Positions 28,194-37,167 of a DNA stretch of 64,000 bases are shown here, piece after piece. How positions within the stretch are numbered: position 1 is the first letter of the stretch; every line of letters begins with the position of its first letter. The notes under the pieces are model-generated. The model was not told where the DNA came from. It saw only the letters and a list, made by a program, of their open reading frames with translations, and ran no database searches. Made by a program: the position numbers and the translations under genes. Origin of the DNA: UBA6168 sp964423205 (GTDB taxonomy: Bacteria; Bacteroidota; Bacteroidia; Chitinophagales; Saprospiraceae); NCBI GenBank assembly GCA_964423205.1, contig CAYRDX010000012.1, positions 16,264 through 80,263 of the forward strand. The letters run 5' to 3'.

Positions 28194-28224
28194 GTTTTCC
28201 GAAATCTCCGTGATTTCGGAAAAC
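28194..28224. repeat. 31-nt perfect hairpin (GTTTTCCGAAATC type)
   Basis: GTTTTCCGAAATC (28194-28206) and its complement GATTTCGGAAAAC (28212-28224) with loop TCCGT. No T tract follows, so it is a weak terminator candidate for the preceding gene. A diverged copy (26 of 31 positions) lies at 49405-49435, and the 11-mer GTTTTCCGAAA recurs at 30229. Confidence 0.85.
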
Positions 28225-28361
28225 TGAACTCAAATTTGCGGTTTGTTTTATTTCTACCAATATTTCACCTCTATAGGGTTCACGTAACTTTCTATTGAGC
28301 GAAACCTTAATGCTTGCATTTCTGTTCAAAAGTTACTGCAAAATTGACGACCATTTTTTGT

Positions 28362-28369
28362 TACCTTTG
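28362..28369 (+). promoter_or_regulatory. Putative -7 box (TACCTTTG) for the restriction-modification operon
   Basis: TACCTTTG fits TAnnTTTG, 19 nt before the methyltransferase ATG. TTGACG begins 18 nt upstream of the box and could act as the -33 element. Confidence 0.55.
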
Positions 28370-28388
28370 ACAATATTGAAAATGAAAA

Positions 28389-29150
28389 ATGATAGGTGAC
28401 TTCAACAATAAGATTATTCAAGGTGACTGCTTAGAAATCATGCGACAGTTGCCGGACAAGGCATTTGACCTTGTTGTCACTTCACCGCCGTACAATCTGA
28501 AAAACTCCACCGGCAACGGAATGAAAGACGGCAGAGGTGGCAAGTGGAAGAACGCAGAACTTGTGAACGGCTACTCACACCATGACGATTGCATGCCGCA
28601 TGAGGAGTATGTACAATGGCAACACGACTGCTTGAAAGAAATGTTTCGCTTGACAAGCGAAAGTGGAGCTATCTTCTACAATCATAAATGGAGAGTGCAA
28701 GACGGTTTGCTCCAAGACAGAGCAGACATTATTCGTGATTTGCCTGTTCGTCAAATCATAATTTGGAAACGCAAGGGAGGAATAAATTTTAATGCAGGTT
28801 ACTTCTTACCAACCTACGAGGTAATCTATATGATTGCAAAACCAGATTTCAAACTTGCACCGAAAGCTAATGCTTTCGGTGATGTTTGGGAGTTCAAACA
28901 GGAAATGAAAAACGACCACCCAGCTCCTTTTCCTGTTGCACTCATTGACAGAATTATTCGTTCAACATTTGCTGAAAATATTCTTGACCCTTTTATGGGC
29001 AGTGGAACAACAGCTATTGCATCGCTGATGAACAACAGAAATTATACAGGCATTGAACTTTCACCTGACTATTGTGCAATGGCTAATGACAGGATTGATG
29101 CTTTTCATAAACAACCTCAGCTAAAATTCACAACACATCAATCTTTGTAG
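28389..29150 (+). CDS. Type II DNA methyltransferase of a restriction-modification pair
   Basis: 253 residues, beta-class order: motif IV VVTSPPYNLKNSTGNG first, motif I DPFMGSGTTAIASL late, then YTGIELSPDYCAMANDRI. It methylates N6-adenine or N4-cytosine at an unknown site. Its TAG stop shares its final G with the GTG start of the following gene, so translation of the two is coupled. The codon usage and A-rich sequence look different from the neighbouring amidohydrolase and amidase genes (impression, not measured), in keeping with acquired restriction systems. Confidence 0.93.
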   Translation: MIGDFNNKIIQGDCLEIMRQLPDKAFDLVVTSPPYNLKNSTGNGMKDGRGGKWKNAELVNGYSHHDDCMPHEEYVQWQHDCLKEMFRLTSESGAIFYNHKWRVQDGLLQDRADIIRDLPVRQIIIWKRKGGINFNAGYFLPTYEVIYMIAKPDFKLAPKANAFGDVWEFKQEMKNDHPAPFPVALIDRIIRSTFAENILDPFMGSGTTAIASLMNNRNYTGIELSPDYCAMANDRIDAFHKQPQLKFTTHQSL

Positions 29151-30205
29151 TGAAGGCAACAAAATTACTTTCTGAAATACAAAACAGATGGCACAATGCG
29201 TATTGGTTTTCAAGAATGTTAATCAATAACGACAAGTATGTTGCTATCGGGAAAGAACCAAAACTTTTATCAACGCTTGCAAGTAGTTTGCGACTTGTAG
29301 CGAAAGAAAGCAAGGGCAAAGACACTTTGCGTTTGCAAAAGCAAACGCTACGGAACATAATTGAAGAACGCTTCAAGAAAACTGCTGCAAGATACGATCG
29401 TGTTCAGCGGATGCTCACAGAACTTGATGAAGAAATCAAATCAATTTCGGACATGGATGTTTTCATTCTCACATGCGAGAACATAATGCTTCCGCTTCAT
29501 CAGGCAATAGCAAACATTCCAAGTGACGACAAAGAATTTACATTGAACATTGCAAAATCTTATTTGGATGTTCAGGGTGAGCAAGGTTTAGCAACGATAA
29601 TTTCACTTTGGGATGACCTTGGTGTTAAAGGGTGTTTAACCGCTGAGAGAACAGAAATAGTTAGAGCATTTACAACACTTCGTATTCTTCTTACGAAGAA
29701 TAAATCAATTTCCGAAGAAGAAAGAGACATTGTGCTGACAGCGTTCACTCAGGAATTTGAAAGACGAGCAGCACAAAAGCGAAAGAAAAGAGCAGGTGGA
29801 AGTTTGGAAGATGTTACCGATTTTATTTTGGGTTACTACAAAATTAAACGAGCAGAAGCACCTTCGCATTTTCAGGCAGATCTTGAAGTTGATAATTGGG
29901 TAAAAACTAAAGACGGTTGGCTAATTGGTATTTCTTGCAAACGGACTATTCGTGAACGCTGGAAAAATGTGAGCAGCAGTACAGAGGTTTACAATCGTTT
30001 CAAAGTCAAGTATATTTTTCATGTGGTAACTTTTGACGTAGATTTATCGGATGACAAACTCACTTTGCTTGGCGAGCAGCGTCAAATTTTTTACCTCGCT
30101 GACAACAGCCGAAGATTGAAATACGCTAGTAAACATGTCGGACTTAAAAATTACGTGCGACCAATTTCGCAACTTATAAACGACCTACGAAAACACATGA
30201 AATGA
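29150..30205 (+). CDS. Probable type II restriction endonuclease partner
   Basis: 351 residues, starting at a GTG that overlaps the methyltransferase stop by one base. The first 230 residues are helical and not recognised. The C-terminal part reads VDNWVKTKDGWLIGISCKR, which could be the D-x(n)-SxK variant of a PD-(D/E)xK nuclease core, followed by mixed beta/alpha segments (KVKYIFHVVTFDVD, IFYLADNSRR). The assignment as endonuclease rests mainly on position next to the methyltransferase and on this possible core; no named family could be assigned. Cleavage site unknown. Confidence 0.7.
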   Translation: MKATKLLSEIQNRWHNAYWFSRMLINNDKYVAIGKEPKLLSTLASSLRLVAKESKGKDTLRLQKQTLRNIIEERFKKTAARYDRVQRMLTELDEEIKSISDMDVFILTCENIMLPLHQAIANIPSDDKEFTLNIAKSYLDVQGEQGLATIISLWDDLGVKGCLTAERTEIVRAFTTLRILLTKNKSISEEERDIVLTAFTQEFERRAAQKRKKRAGGSLEDVTDFILGYYKIKRAEAPSHFQADLEVDNWVKTKDGWLIGISCKRTIRERWKNVSSSTEVYNRFKVKYIFHVVTFDVDLSDDKLTLLGEQRQIFYLADNSRRLKYASKHVGLKNYVRPISQLINDLRKHMK

Positions 30206-30228
30206 CAAGTAAGCATTCACACAAAATC

Positions 30229-30412
30229 GTTTTCCGAAAAGTTGTGAACGCCGTTTATAAACACATACGGTTAAAACCTTTCGCCTTAATCGTTGGTCTT
30301 CATATATCCCACAACTGAAGTTGTGGGTTGAAACAGATTCAGGGCCTGGCTCGCAGCCAGACCCTGACTATCGTATCAATTGAGGGTCTGACTCGCAGCC
30401 AGACCCTCAATT
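30229..30412. repeat. Palindrome cluster downstream of the restriction-modification genes
   Basis: Four elements in order: the 11-mer GTTTTCCGAAA (30229-30239), also present left of the operon at 28194; the perfect palindrome CCCACAACTGAAGTTGTGGG (30308-30327); a CAGGGCCTGG hairpin (30340-30366); and a 13-bp perfect hairpin AATTGAGGGTCTG/CAGACCCTCAATT (30378-30390 and 30400-30412). The last two share the loop CTCGCAGC and are tandem relatives. No gene in this interval. Confidence 0.88.
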
Positions 30413-30428
30413 AGTTAAGCAAGTGGCC

Positions 30429-32063
30429 TTAAAACGGATGCTTCTTATGAAAATCCGTTGCATCCTGATAACGTTTCGCCAAAATCATCAGATCAGCTTC
30501 GCCGAACAACTTTCCGGTAAAGGTGATGCTGGTGGGTGTGCCGTTTCGGAAACCATTAGGCAACACCACTGCCGGGTGACCTGTGAAATTTGTTATCATG
30601 AGGCTTTGCGAACCCCAGGAGGGAGCAATATAAACATCCACTTTCTTGAAAATCTCGTCCATATCCACAATTAACTGGCTGCGGAACCTGTTGGCCTGAA
30701 TGTATTCTACGGCAGGAACAAAACGGGCTGCACGGAACAGGTTGGGCCAGGCGCCGCGTGTTTGCCGTACCAACAAATCGTCCTTACCGGAACGGGTGAG
30801 CTCATCAAAAGCCGCGGCTGCCTCCGAATGCAGGATGAAACGAATGGGTGCAGATTTTGGCAGTTCGACCGGTATCAATTCCCAGCCCATGGAACGCATC
30901 TTTTCCAGTGCGATGCTGTCCTGAGCTTTGAACGGATAATTGGATTCAAAATCACTTTTCAGGTATCCAACTCTCAGTTTCTTAATATCCTGTGAGCTAT
31001 TGTAATTAAAGGCTGCATTCATTACAGACCTGTCGTGGTTGTCCTCGCCGCGCAGGGCTTCAAAAACGATGGCGGCATCTTCCACAGTCCGGGTGATGGG
31101 ACCGATTTTATCCATGCTCCAACTCAAGGCCATGGCGCCGGTCCGGGCTACCCGCCCGAATGTGGGGCGCAAGCCGGTAGTCCCGCAAACCGTTGACGGC
31201 GAAACGATGGAACCCAGGGTTTCTGTTCCAATAGCAAAAGGCAGACATCCGGCGGCAACTGCAGAGGCAGAACCCGCTGATGAGCCACTCGAGCCTTGTT
31301 CTGTATTCCAAGGATTGCGTGTCCGACCGCCGAACCAAACGTCTCCACTGGCCAATGCACCGAGCGTGGTTTTAGCAATTAGTACAGCACCGGCCGCTTC
31401 CAGTTTTTTGATGACCCAGGCATCTTCATCTATGACCTGGTCTTTGTATGGCATGGCGCCCCATGTCGTTTTATATCCCTTTACTGAAAGAAGGTCTTTG
31501 GTTCCGTAGGGTATGCCGTGCAGCGTGCTCCGGTATTTTCCCGCTTTTATTTCTGCATCGGCCTTACGCGCCTGTTTGATGGCAAGCTCATCGGTAAAGC
31601 TGACTACACATTGCAGGGTGTCGTTGTATTTTTTTAATCTTTCCAGAAAGAAGCGGGTGAGTTCCTCACTGCTGATCTGTTTTGTTTTAATTAAAACAGC
31701 CAATTCCTGTACGGTAAAATAGGCCAGTTCATTACGGTTAGCGGGCAGTTTGATTTTTCCTGGTTGACTAAAACGCAACGGTTTCTGGTTTTTATCGATA
31801 ACAAAACCCGGAGGGAGTGGATTAAATACCAGTGCCGGTGAAAGACTGTTCGGGATTTCTGTTTCCCGCATGGTGCCATAATTTCGTAACCTTTCTTCGA
31901 TGTCAGGCAGTAGTGAATCAGCTTCAGCTTCTGTGAATTCCAGACCCATAATCCGGGCAGCATGGAACACATCTTCGCGGGTAAGTTTATCAGCTACCGA
32001 ATAGGTAAAAGCGCCGAGCAGAAAGCCGGCAATTAGTGTAAGGAGTAAATGTTTGAGTTTCAT
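30429..32063 (-). CDS. Exported amidase (amidase-signature family, GatA-like)
   Basis: 544 residues with a signal peptide or N-terminal anchor (MKLKHLLLTLIAGFLLGAF). The Ser-cisSer-Lys triad is intact: Lys in HGIPYGTKDLLSVKG, cis-Ser in the glycine/serine stretch GSSGSSAGSASAVAAG, and nucleophile Ser in GTETLGSIVSPSTVCG. The N-terminal 130 residues are additional to the catalytic core. Because it is exported and lacks gatB/gatC neighbours it is not the tRNA amidotransferase subunit but a periplasmic amidase of unknown substrate. It follows the nqr operon on the same strand but is separated from it by a strong terminator. Confidence 0.9.
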   Translation of the reverse strand: MKLKHLLLTLIAGFLLGAFTYSVADKLTREDVFHAARIMGLEFTEAEADSLLPDIEERLRNYGTMRETEIPNSLSPALVFNPLPPGFVIDKNQKPLRFSQPGKIKLPANRNELAYFTVQELAVLIKTKQISSEELTRFFLERLKKYNDTLQCVVSFTDELAIKQARKADAEIKAGKYRSTLHGIPYGTKDLLSVKGYKTTWGAMPYKDQVIDEDAWVIKKLEAAGAVLIAKTTLGALASGDVWFGGRTRNPWNTEQGSSGSSAGSASAVAAGCLPFAIGTETLGSIVSPSTVCGTTGLRPTFGRVARTGAMALSWSMDKIGPITRTVEDAAIVFEALRGEDNHDRSVMNAAFNYNSSQDIKKLRVGYLKSDFESNYPFKAQDSIALEKMRSMGWELIPVELPKSAPIRFILHSEAAAAFDELTRSGKDDLLVRQTRGAWPNLFRAARFVPAVEYIQANRFRSQLIVDMDEIFKKVDVYIAPSWGSQSLMITNFTGHPAVVLPNGFRNGTPTSITFTGKLFGEADLMILAKRYQDATDFHKKHPF

Positions 32064-32132
32064 AAGTATCGTTTTGTTGGAAGGTCAATGTAGGAAGAAT
32101 TGAGGACATGGTGATTTGCAGATGGGAAAAAC

Positions 32133-32169
32133 AAAAAGGGTTTTCCAAACAGCGTGGAAAACCCTTTTT
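32133..32169 (-). terminator. Terminator of the nqr operon
   Basis: Perfect 14-bp stem AAAAAGGGTTTTCC/GGAAAACCCTTTTT (32133-32146 and 32156-32169) with a 9-nt loop and a T run in the minus direction, 19 nt beyond the nqrF stop. Confidence 0.92.
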
Positions 32170-32187
32170 GAAAACGTTGATTAGGTC

Positions 32188-33480
32188 TTAGCTTCCGAAG
32201 TCGTCGAATGCGATGTTTTCTTCGGGTACGCCAAGGTTGTTGAGCATCTTGTGAACCGCATCGAGCATGAGCGGCGGACCACACAGATAGTATTCAATTT
32301 CTTCCGGCTCTGGATGGTTCTTCAGGTAGTTGTCGAACACAACCTGGTGAATGAAACCAACAGGACCGTTCCAGTTGTCTTCCGGTAATGGTTCAGACAG
32401 GGCAATATGGTATTTGAAGTTGTCAAAGTCCTTTTCGATGGCTCTGAAATCTTCAGTGTAGAACAATTCTCTTGCGGAGCGACCACCGTACCAGTAGCTG
32501 ACTTTTCTTTCCCTTTGTTTCATCGTATGGAACAAGTGGAATACATGAGAACGCAGAGGAGCCATTCCCGCACCACCACCTATATACATCATTTCTTTAT
32601 TGGTTGGCTTGATGAAGAATTCACCGTAAGGACCTGAAATGACAACCTTATCGCCAGGTTTGCGTGTGAACACATAACTGGAGCAAATACCGGGGTTCAC
32701 CTGCATCCAGCCTTTTGCAGCCCTGTCCCAGGGTGGAGTAGCGATACGGATGTTCAGCATCACGATATTGCCTTCTGCAGGGTGGTTGGCCATGGAGTAA
32801 GCACGGAACTGCGATTCTTTATTTTTCATCCTGAGGTCCCACATCTTGTACTGGTCCCATTCGGTTTTGAATTCATCGGGTTTCTTACCGGCCATTCGTG
32901 GGTGCGCAGTGATGTCTATGTCTTTGAAATCGCATTCAATAACCGGCACATCGATTTGCACGTATCCACCTGATTCGAAGTGGAGTGATTCACCTGGTGG
33001 CAATTTCACAACAAACTCTTTGATGAAAGTAGCCACGTTGTAATTGGATAACACTTCGCATTCCCATTTCTTGATGCCGAATACCTCTTCAGGTACGCGG
33101 ATTTTCATGTCGTTTCTAACCTTTACCTGGCAAGCCAGACGAACGTGCTCAGCAGCTTCCTTACGGGTAAGGTGGTTCATTTCGGTCGGGAGCGGATCCC
33201 CGCCTCCATCATCCACATGGCAACGGCACATGGCACAGGTTCCACCGCCACCGCACGCGGATGGCAGGAACACGTTTTCACCGGACAGAACCGACAGCAG
33301 TGATGCACCGGGCTTCACAACCAATGGTTTGGATTCGTCGCCGTTGACGATGATTTTGACATCGCCCTGCGGCACGAGTTTCGATTGAGCATAAATCAAT
33401 CCGAAAGTCAGAATGAGAATAACCATGGTAAAGGCTACTGCTCCCCAGACTACAAACATGATATCGAATAGAAGAATCAT
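32188..33480 (-). CDS. nqrF: Na+-NQR subunit F (NADH dehydrogenase, FAD and 2Fe-2S)
   Basis: 430 residues from MILLFDIMFVVWGAVAF, which opens with the expected N-terminal transmembrane helix; the frame runs 18 codons upstream through a low-complexity GGC/CCA-type tract and that part is judged non-coding. The 2Fe-2S ligands are in SACGGGGTCAMCRC and LACQV, the FAD site in FRAYSMANHP, and the NADH site in YIGGGAGMAPLRSH with CGPPLML near the end. It takes hydride from NADH and passes electrons into the Na+ pump. Last gene of nqrABCDEF. Confidence 0.96.
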   Translation of the reverse strand: MILLFDIMFVVWGAVAFTMVILILTFGLIYAQSKLVPQGDVKIIVNGDESKPLVVKPGASLLSVLSGENVFLPSACGGGGTCAMCRCHVDDGGGDPLPTEMNHLTRKEAAEHVRLACQVKVRNDMKIRVPEEVFGIKKWECEVLSNYNVATFIKEFVVKLPPGESLHFESGGYVQIDVPVIECDFKDIDITAHPRMAGKKPDEFKTEWDQYKMWDLRMKNKESQFRAYSMANHPAEGNIVMLNIRIATPPWDRAAKGWMQVNPGICSSYVFTRKPGDKVVISGPYGEFFIKPTNKEMMYIGGGAGMAPLRSHVFHLFHTMKQRERKVSYWYGGRSARELFYTEDFRAIEKDFDNFKYHIALSEPLPEDNWNGPVGFIHQVVFDNYLKNHPEPEEIEYYLCGPPLMLDAVHKMLNNLGVPEENIAFDDFGS

Positions 33481-33555
33481 TGTGTTAGCTTTTGGCTGTT
33501 GGCCCTTGGCTTTTTGGCATTTAAGGAGCGCCAAAGAGCTAAAGGCCGATAATTT

Positions 33556-34164
33556 TTAATGCATATAGGTTGCAGGGTTGATGCCCATCAGGGCCATAAA
33601 GCCCATACCCATCAAACCTGTAAGGATAAATGCAATTCCAAGGCCTCTTAGGGGTGCGGGAACAGCGCTGTACCTGATTTTCTCTCTGATAGCCGCTATG
33701 ACGATCATGGCTATTGCAAAACCTACCCCTGAGCCAAAACCAAACATGGTAGCTTCAGGCAGGTTGTATTCTCTTGCGACCATAAACAAAGCACCACCGA
33801 GGATGGCGCAGTTCACTGTAATAAGCGGCAGGAAGATACCCAGAGCTGAATACAGGGCCGGAGAGAATTTCTCTACTACCATTTCAACCAACTGCACTGC
33901 TGACGCAATGGTGGCAATGAAAAGGATAAATCGCAGGAAGGTGAGGTCAGTTTTGAAAATTCCGTTCGCACCCAGAACGTAGGTATTTACAACCCAGTTG
34001 ATTGGCACAGTTAGAGTAAGTACGAAAATAACCGCTGCACCCAGACCAACGGCTGTCTTTACAGATTTGGAAACCGCGAGGTACGAGCACATCCCGAGGA
34101 AGTAGGCCAATACCATGTTTTCAATAAAGACTGACTTGAGAAATATATTGAGTAATTCGCCCAT
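33556..34164 (-). CDS. nqrE: Na+-NQR subunit E
   Basis: 202 residues, six predicted transmembrane helices, characteristic start (LLNIFLKSVFIENMVLAYFLGMC) with the conserved Cys in the first half-membrane motif, and FGFGSGVGFAIAMIV. With NqrD it forms the pseudo-symmetric pair of antiparallel membrane subunits holding an iron centre in known structures. Located between nqrD (66 nt) and nqrF (75 nt). Confidence 0.96.
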   Translation of the reverse strand: MGELLNIFLKSVFIENMVLAYFLGMCSYLAVSKSVKTAVGLGAAVIFVLTLTVPINWVVNTYVLGANGIFKTDLTFLRFILFIATIASAVQLVEMVVEKFSPALYSALGIFLPLITVNCAILGGALFMVAREYNLPEATMFGFGSGVGFAIAMIVIAAIREKIRYSAVPAPLRGLGIAFILTGLMGMGFMALMGINPATYMH

Positions 34165-34230
34165 GATTATTATTCAATGTTGGATGATGAAATTGGGATG
34201 ATTGAATTCGCCAAAGTTTCAGTATCCAGT

Positions 34231-34929
34231 TTAAGATATATCAACGAGTTTTGTGTTTCTGGCTCTTTGTATCCAGATGATGATGGCGATGACAAACAGT
34301 GCCGATGCAGGAAGCACCAGGAGGTTGTTTGGCATGTACCAGCTCAACCAGGATATTTCTGTCGTGTTCAGCAGGTATTCCGGTGTGCCGCCGATGATTT
34401 TAAAACCAGCCAGACTGCCTTTACCGAAAAGCTCCCTAACCACTGACACAGCAATGAGAATAACTCCATATCCAATTCCATTACCGATGCCATCGAGGAA
34501 AGATTTCCAGGGCCTGTTAGCCATGGCAAATGCTTCCAGACGGCCCATCACTATACAGTTGGTAATGATAAGACCGATGTAAACGGAAAGCTGTTTCCAA
34601 ATGGGATAGCTATATGCTTTCAATATCAGTTCAACAACGGTGACGAGAAATGCGATGATCAATAGCTGCACGATCATCCTGATTTGCTTTGGAATTCCTT
34701 TTCTCAACAACGAGGTGAAGAGGTTTGAAAAAGCCACGACAAATATTACAGACAAGGTCATAATGAATGCCGGCTTCACCATGGTGGTTACAGCCAAAGC
34801 AGAGCATATACCCAGCACCTGCACGGTGATGGGGTTGTTGTCATTGAATGGGTCAATGAGTAACTTTTTTTCTTTTCTGCCAAATAGTGGTTCCTTTTCT
34901 TTGATCACTTGAGTTGCTACTTCTGCCAT
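34231..34929 (-). CDS. nqrD: Na+-NQR subunit D
   Basis: 232 residues with six predicted membrane segments; conserved VQVLGICSALAVTT carries the iron-ligand Cys region, and NCIVMGRLEAFAM and GNGIGYGVILIAVS are family signatures. Homologous to NqrE and RnfE. Compared with the common length of about 210 residues it has an N-terminal extension of about 20 hydrophilic residues (MAEVATQVIKEKEPLFGRKE). Confidence 0.95.
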   Translation of the reverse strand: MAEVATQVIKEKEPLFGRKEKKLLIDPFNDNNPITVQVLGICSALAVTTMVKPAFIMTLSVIFVVAFSNLFTSLLRKGIPKQIRMIVQLLIIAFLVTVVELILKAYSYPIWKQLSVYIGLIITNCIVMGRLEAFAMANRPWKSFLDGIGNGIGYGVILIAVSVVRELFGKGSLAGFKIIGGTPEYLLNTTEISWLSWYMPNNLLVLPASALFVIAIIIWIQRARNTKLVDIS

Positions 34930-34985
34930 TTCTTAAGTATTAATGGTTGAATGAATCAAACTGGATATTACTCAGTTTCATTCAA

Positions 34986-35750
34986 TTATTCATTCTGTTG
35001 TTCATTCAGTGGCTCTTCCACTGGTTGCTCATTTGTACTTTTGTTCATTTGAGCCTGGAAAAAAGGAAGGTAAATTTTCAACCCTCTTGCCATCATTTCA
35101 TTGACACCGTTAAGAGTCATGGTTGCTCCGGCAATAGCATCTACCTGATGGTCAGGCACTTTAATGCCACCTTTCACGATGCTCACCGATACATATTCGC
35201 CGTTTTCGAAAATTTTCCTGCCAACAAACTGAGCTTTCCAGGCCGGGTTATCCTTGATTTCAGCACCCATACCTGCAGTCTCTGCAACGTGGTCGAAGGT
35301 TACGCCGGAGATGGTGTTGAAGTCATCCTGAAAAGCTATGGTTCCCCAGATTTTATCCCAGAGACCGTTGCCACGAACAGCTGCCAGGTAAAATTTACTC
35401 TGGTCTCCATTGAAGATATACAAGGGGTAAAGGCGCTGCTCAAGTGGCTTCTTTTCTTCCTGAGCCATACTGATGTCGTCCGCCTTCATGCCTTCGACAA
35501 CGTTGCCATTGGCATCGAGTACCAACTGTTCCATCTTTTGGTCAAAAAGTTCGAAAACGTCTTTATCGCTCATAGCATCAATATCAACATTGAGCTGATT
35601 CTTGACAGCACTGAGAATGTCCCTTTTTTTGAAAATGGCTTCATTGGCATCATGGGCAGGTTTAAGACCGGTCACTATGATGGCCAGTACAACCGACACA
35701 ATGAGTGTCATGATGACGGTGTAAACGGTGATGTATTTATTGCTGTACAC
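34986..35750 (-). CDS. nqrC: Na+-NQR subunit C (covalent FMN protein)
   Basis: 254 residues: N-terminal transmembrane helix (VYTVIMTLIVSVVLAIIV) and periplasmic FMN-binding domain. The flavinylation site reads VDAIAGATMTLNG; the usual consensus is Dxx(S/T)GAT, so the Ser/Thr two places before the Ala-Thr is replaced by Ala while the acceptor Thr is kept. Ends with a Glu/Asn/Pro/Gln-rich tail (PVEEPLNEQQNE). Attachment of FMN needs an ApbE flavin transferase, not found in this window. Confidence 0.94.
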   Translation of the reverse strand: MYSNKYITVYTVIMTLIVSVVLAIIVTGLKPAHDANEAIFKKRDILSAVKNQLNVDIDAMSDKDVFELFDQKMEQLVLDANGNVVEGMKADDISMAQEEKKPLEQRLYPLYIFNGDQSKFYLAAVRGNGLWDKIWGTIAFQDDFNTISGVTFDHVAETAGMGAEIKDNPAWKAQFVGRKIFENGEYVSVSIVKGGIKVPDHQVDAIAGATMTLNGVNEMMARGLKIYLPFFQAQMNKSTNEQPVEEPLNEQQNE

Positions 35751-35811
35751 TTTGTAAATGTTTTACTTCCAAAAACTGGTTATGAACGATCATAGTCCCA
35801 GCGGGAATAAG

Positions 35812-37074
35812 TTATGCATTGACTCTTTTGAGCCTGCGTTTGATATTGGCCTGGACTACATAGTAGTCAATTACAGGAACAAAAATGTTCATGAAAATGA
35901 TGGCGAGCATCCATCCTTCTGGGTAAGCGGGGTTCATTACGCGGATGGTAATACCCAGCGCACCTATCAGGAATCCGTAAATCCATTTTCCAGTATCTGT
36001 GTTGGATGCCGTAACGGGGTCAGTAGCCATGAACACTATAGCAAACCAAAGGCTTCCCACAATGAAATGGTTGTACCAGGGAATATTCATAATGCTGTCG
36101 AAGCCCCAGGCATTGAAAAGCAAACCCATTGTCGCTGCTCCGATAATTGCAGAGAGCATAATGCGCCAGGAAGCTATTTTGGTCACAAGCAGGATGATAG
36201 CACCCAGAATGATGAGCGGCTTACTGGTTTCACCGATTGACCCTGGAATGGTTCCCCAAATCATGTCCATTGGTGCATAAACCTGGGTTACATTTTCCCA
36301 GCCTTTTTTGGCAAGGTCGAGTGGGGTAGCGCCGGTAAAGCCATCAGCGATGGCCCCGCCACCGGCTCCGAATGTGTCTGCACCAAACAGTCCGAATATC
36401 CAATCAAAGAGGTGATGCCCCCAGCCATACATGTCCCCAACCGGGCGTCCTGCTTCGTACACAACACTGGAAACCCAGATGGTGTCACCGGCGATTGTTG
36501 TTGGATATGCGAAGAAGACGAACATACGGGAAAGAAGGGCAATGTTTACTACGTTCATACCGGTGCCGCCAAATGCTTCTTTGCCAATGATTACTGCAAA
36601 AGCAACTGCCAGGGCCAAAATCCAGAGTGGAATATCTGGAGGCATAATCAGCGGAATAAGGGCTCCTGTTACGAGGAATCCTTCCTCAATGCCATGTCCT
36701 TTTTTCATGGCATAGTAGAATTCTATACCGAGCCCTACCACCATGGCTACTACGTAAATAGGAAGCACCTTAATGATGCCTTCTGCGAGTTTCAGGTACC
36801 AGCCTTCCCACAATCCTGGATATTTTCCAAGAGCCAGGAAATGCTGGTGTCCTACATTGTAGGTTCCGAAAATAAAGGATGCCATTAGTGCCAGCACTAC
36901 TATGGTCATCGTCCTTTTCAGGTCCATGCGGTCGCGGAGGTGGACTCCACCTGGCTTTGTCACAGTGTTCGGTGTAAAAAGAAATGTGAAAAAGCCGTCA
37001 TAGACGGTATGCCAGAAAGGATATTTTTTCTTGTCTGGCTCTAAGTTTTTTACTGTCTTTAATAAACCTTTCAT
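35812..37074 (-). CDS. nqrB: Na+-NQR subunit B (main Na+ channel subunit)
   Basis: 420 residues with about ten membrane segments. The covalent FMN site is canonical, DGFTGATPLDLAKKG. N-terminal cytoplasmic part KTVKNLEPDKKKYPFWHTVYDGFFTFLF is typical of the family. This subunit binds riboflavin and FMN and conducts Na+ in the known enzyme. The start lies 93 nt downstream of nqrA; only one plausible ATG exists near the conserved N-terminus. Confidence 0.96.
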   Translation of the reverse strand: MKGLLKTVKNLEPDKKKYPFWHTVYDGFFTFLFTPNTVTKPGGVHLRDRMDLKRTMTIVVLALMASFIFGTYNVGHQHFLALGKYPGLWEGWYLKLAEGIIKVLPIYVVAMVVGLGIEFYYAMKKGHGIEEGFLVTGALIPLIMPPDIPLWILALAVAFAVIIGKEAFGGTGMNVVNIALLSRMFVFFAYPTTIAGDTIWVSSVVYEAGRPVGDMYGWGHHLFDWIFGLFGADTFGAGGGAIADGFTGATPLDLAKKGWENVTQVYAPMDMIWGTIPGSIGETSKPLIILGAIILLVTKIASWRIMLSAIIGAATMGLLFNAWGFDSIMNIPWYNHFIVGSLWFAIVFMATDPVTASNTDTGKWIYGFLIGALGITIRVMNPAYPEGWMLAIIFMNIFVPVIDYYVVQANIKRRLKRVNA

Positions 37075-37167
37075 TTATGAAGGATTGAAGCTAAAAGGCC
37101 GAAAACCAAGGGTTCTGCATGCTCTTTTTAGTCTTTTCTTTTTAAAAATATTCAGTCAATCAGAGAA

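Noticed and set aside
33481..33534. N-terminal extension of NqrF
   Set aside because: The 18 extra codons derive from TTTTGGC-type low-complexity DNA; the canonical NqrF start follows.
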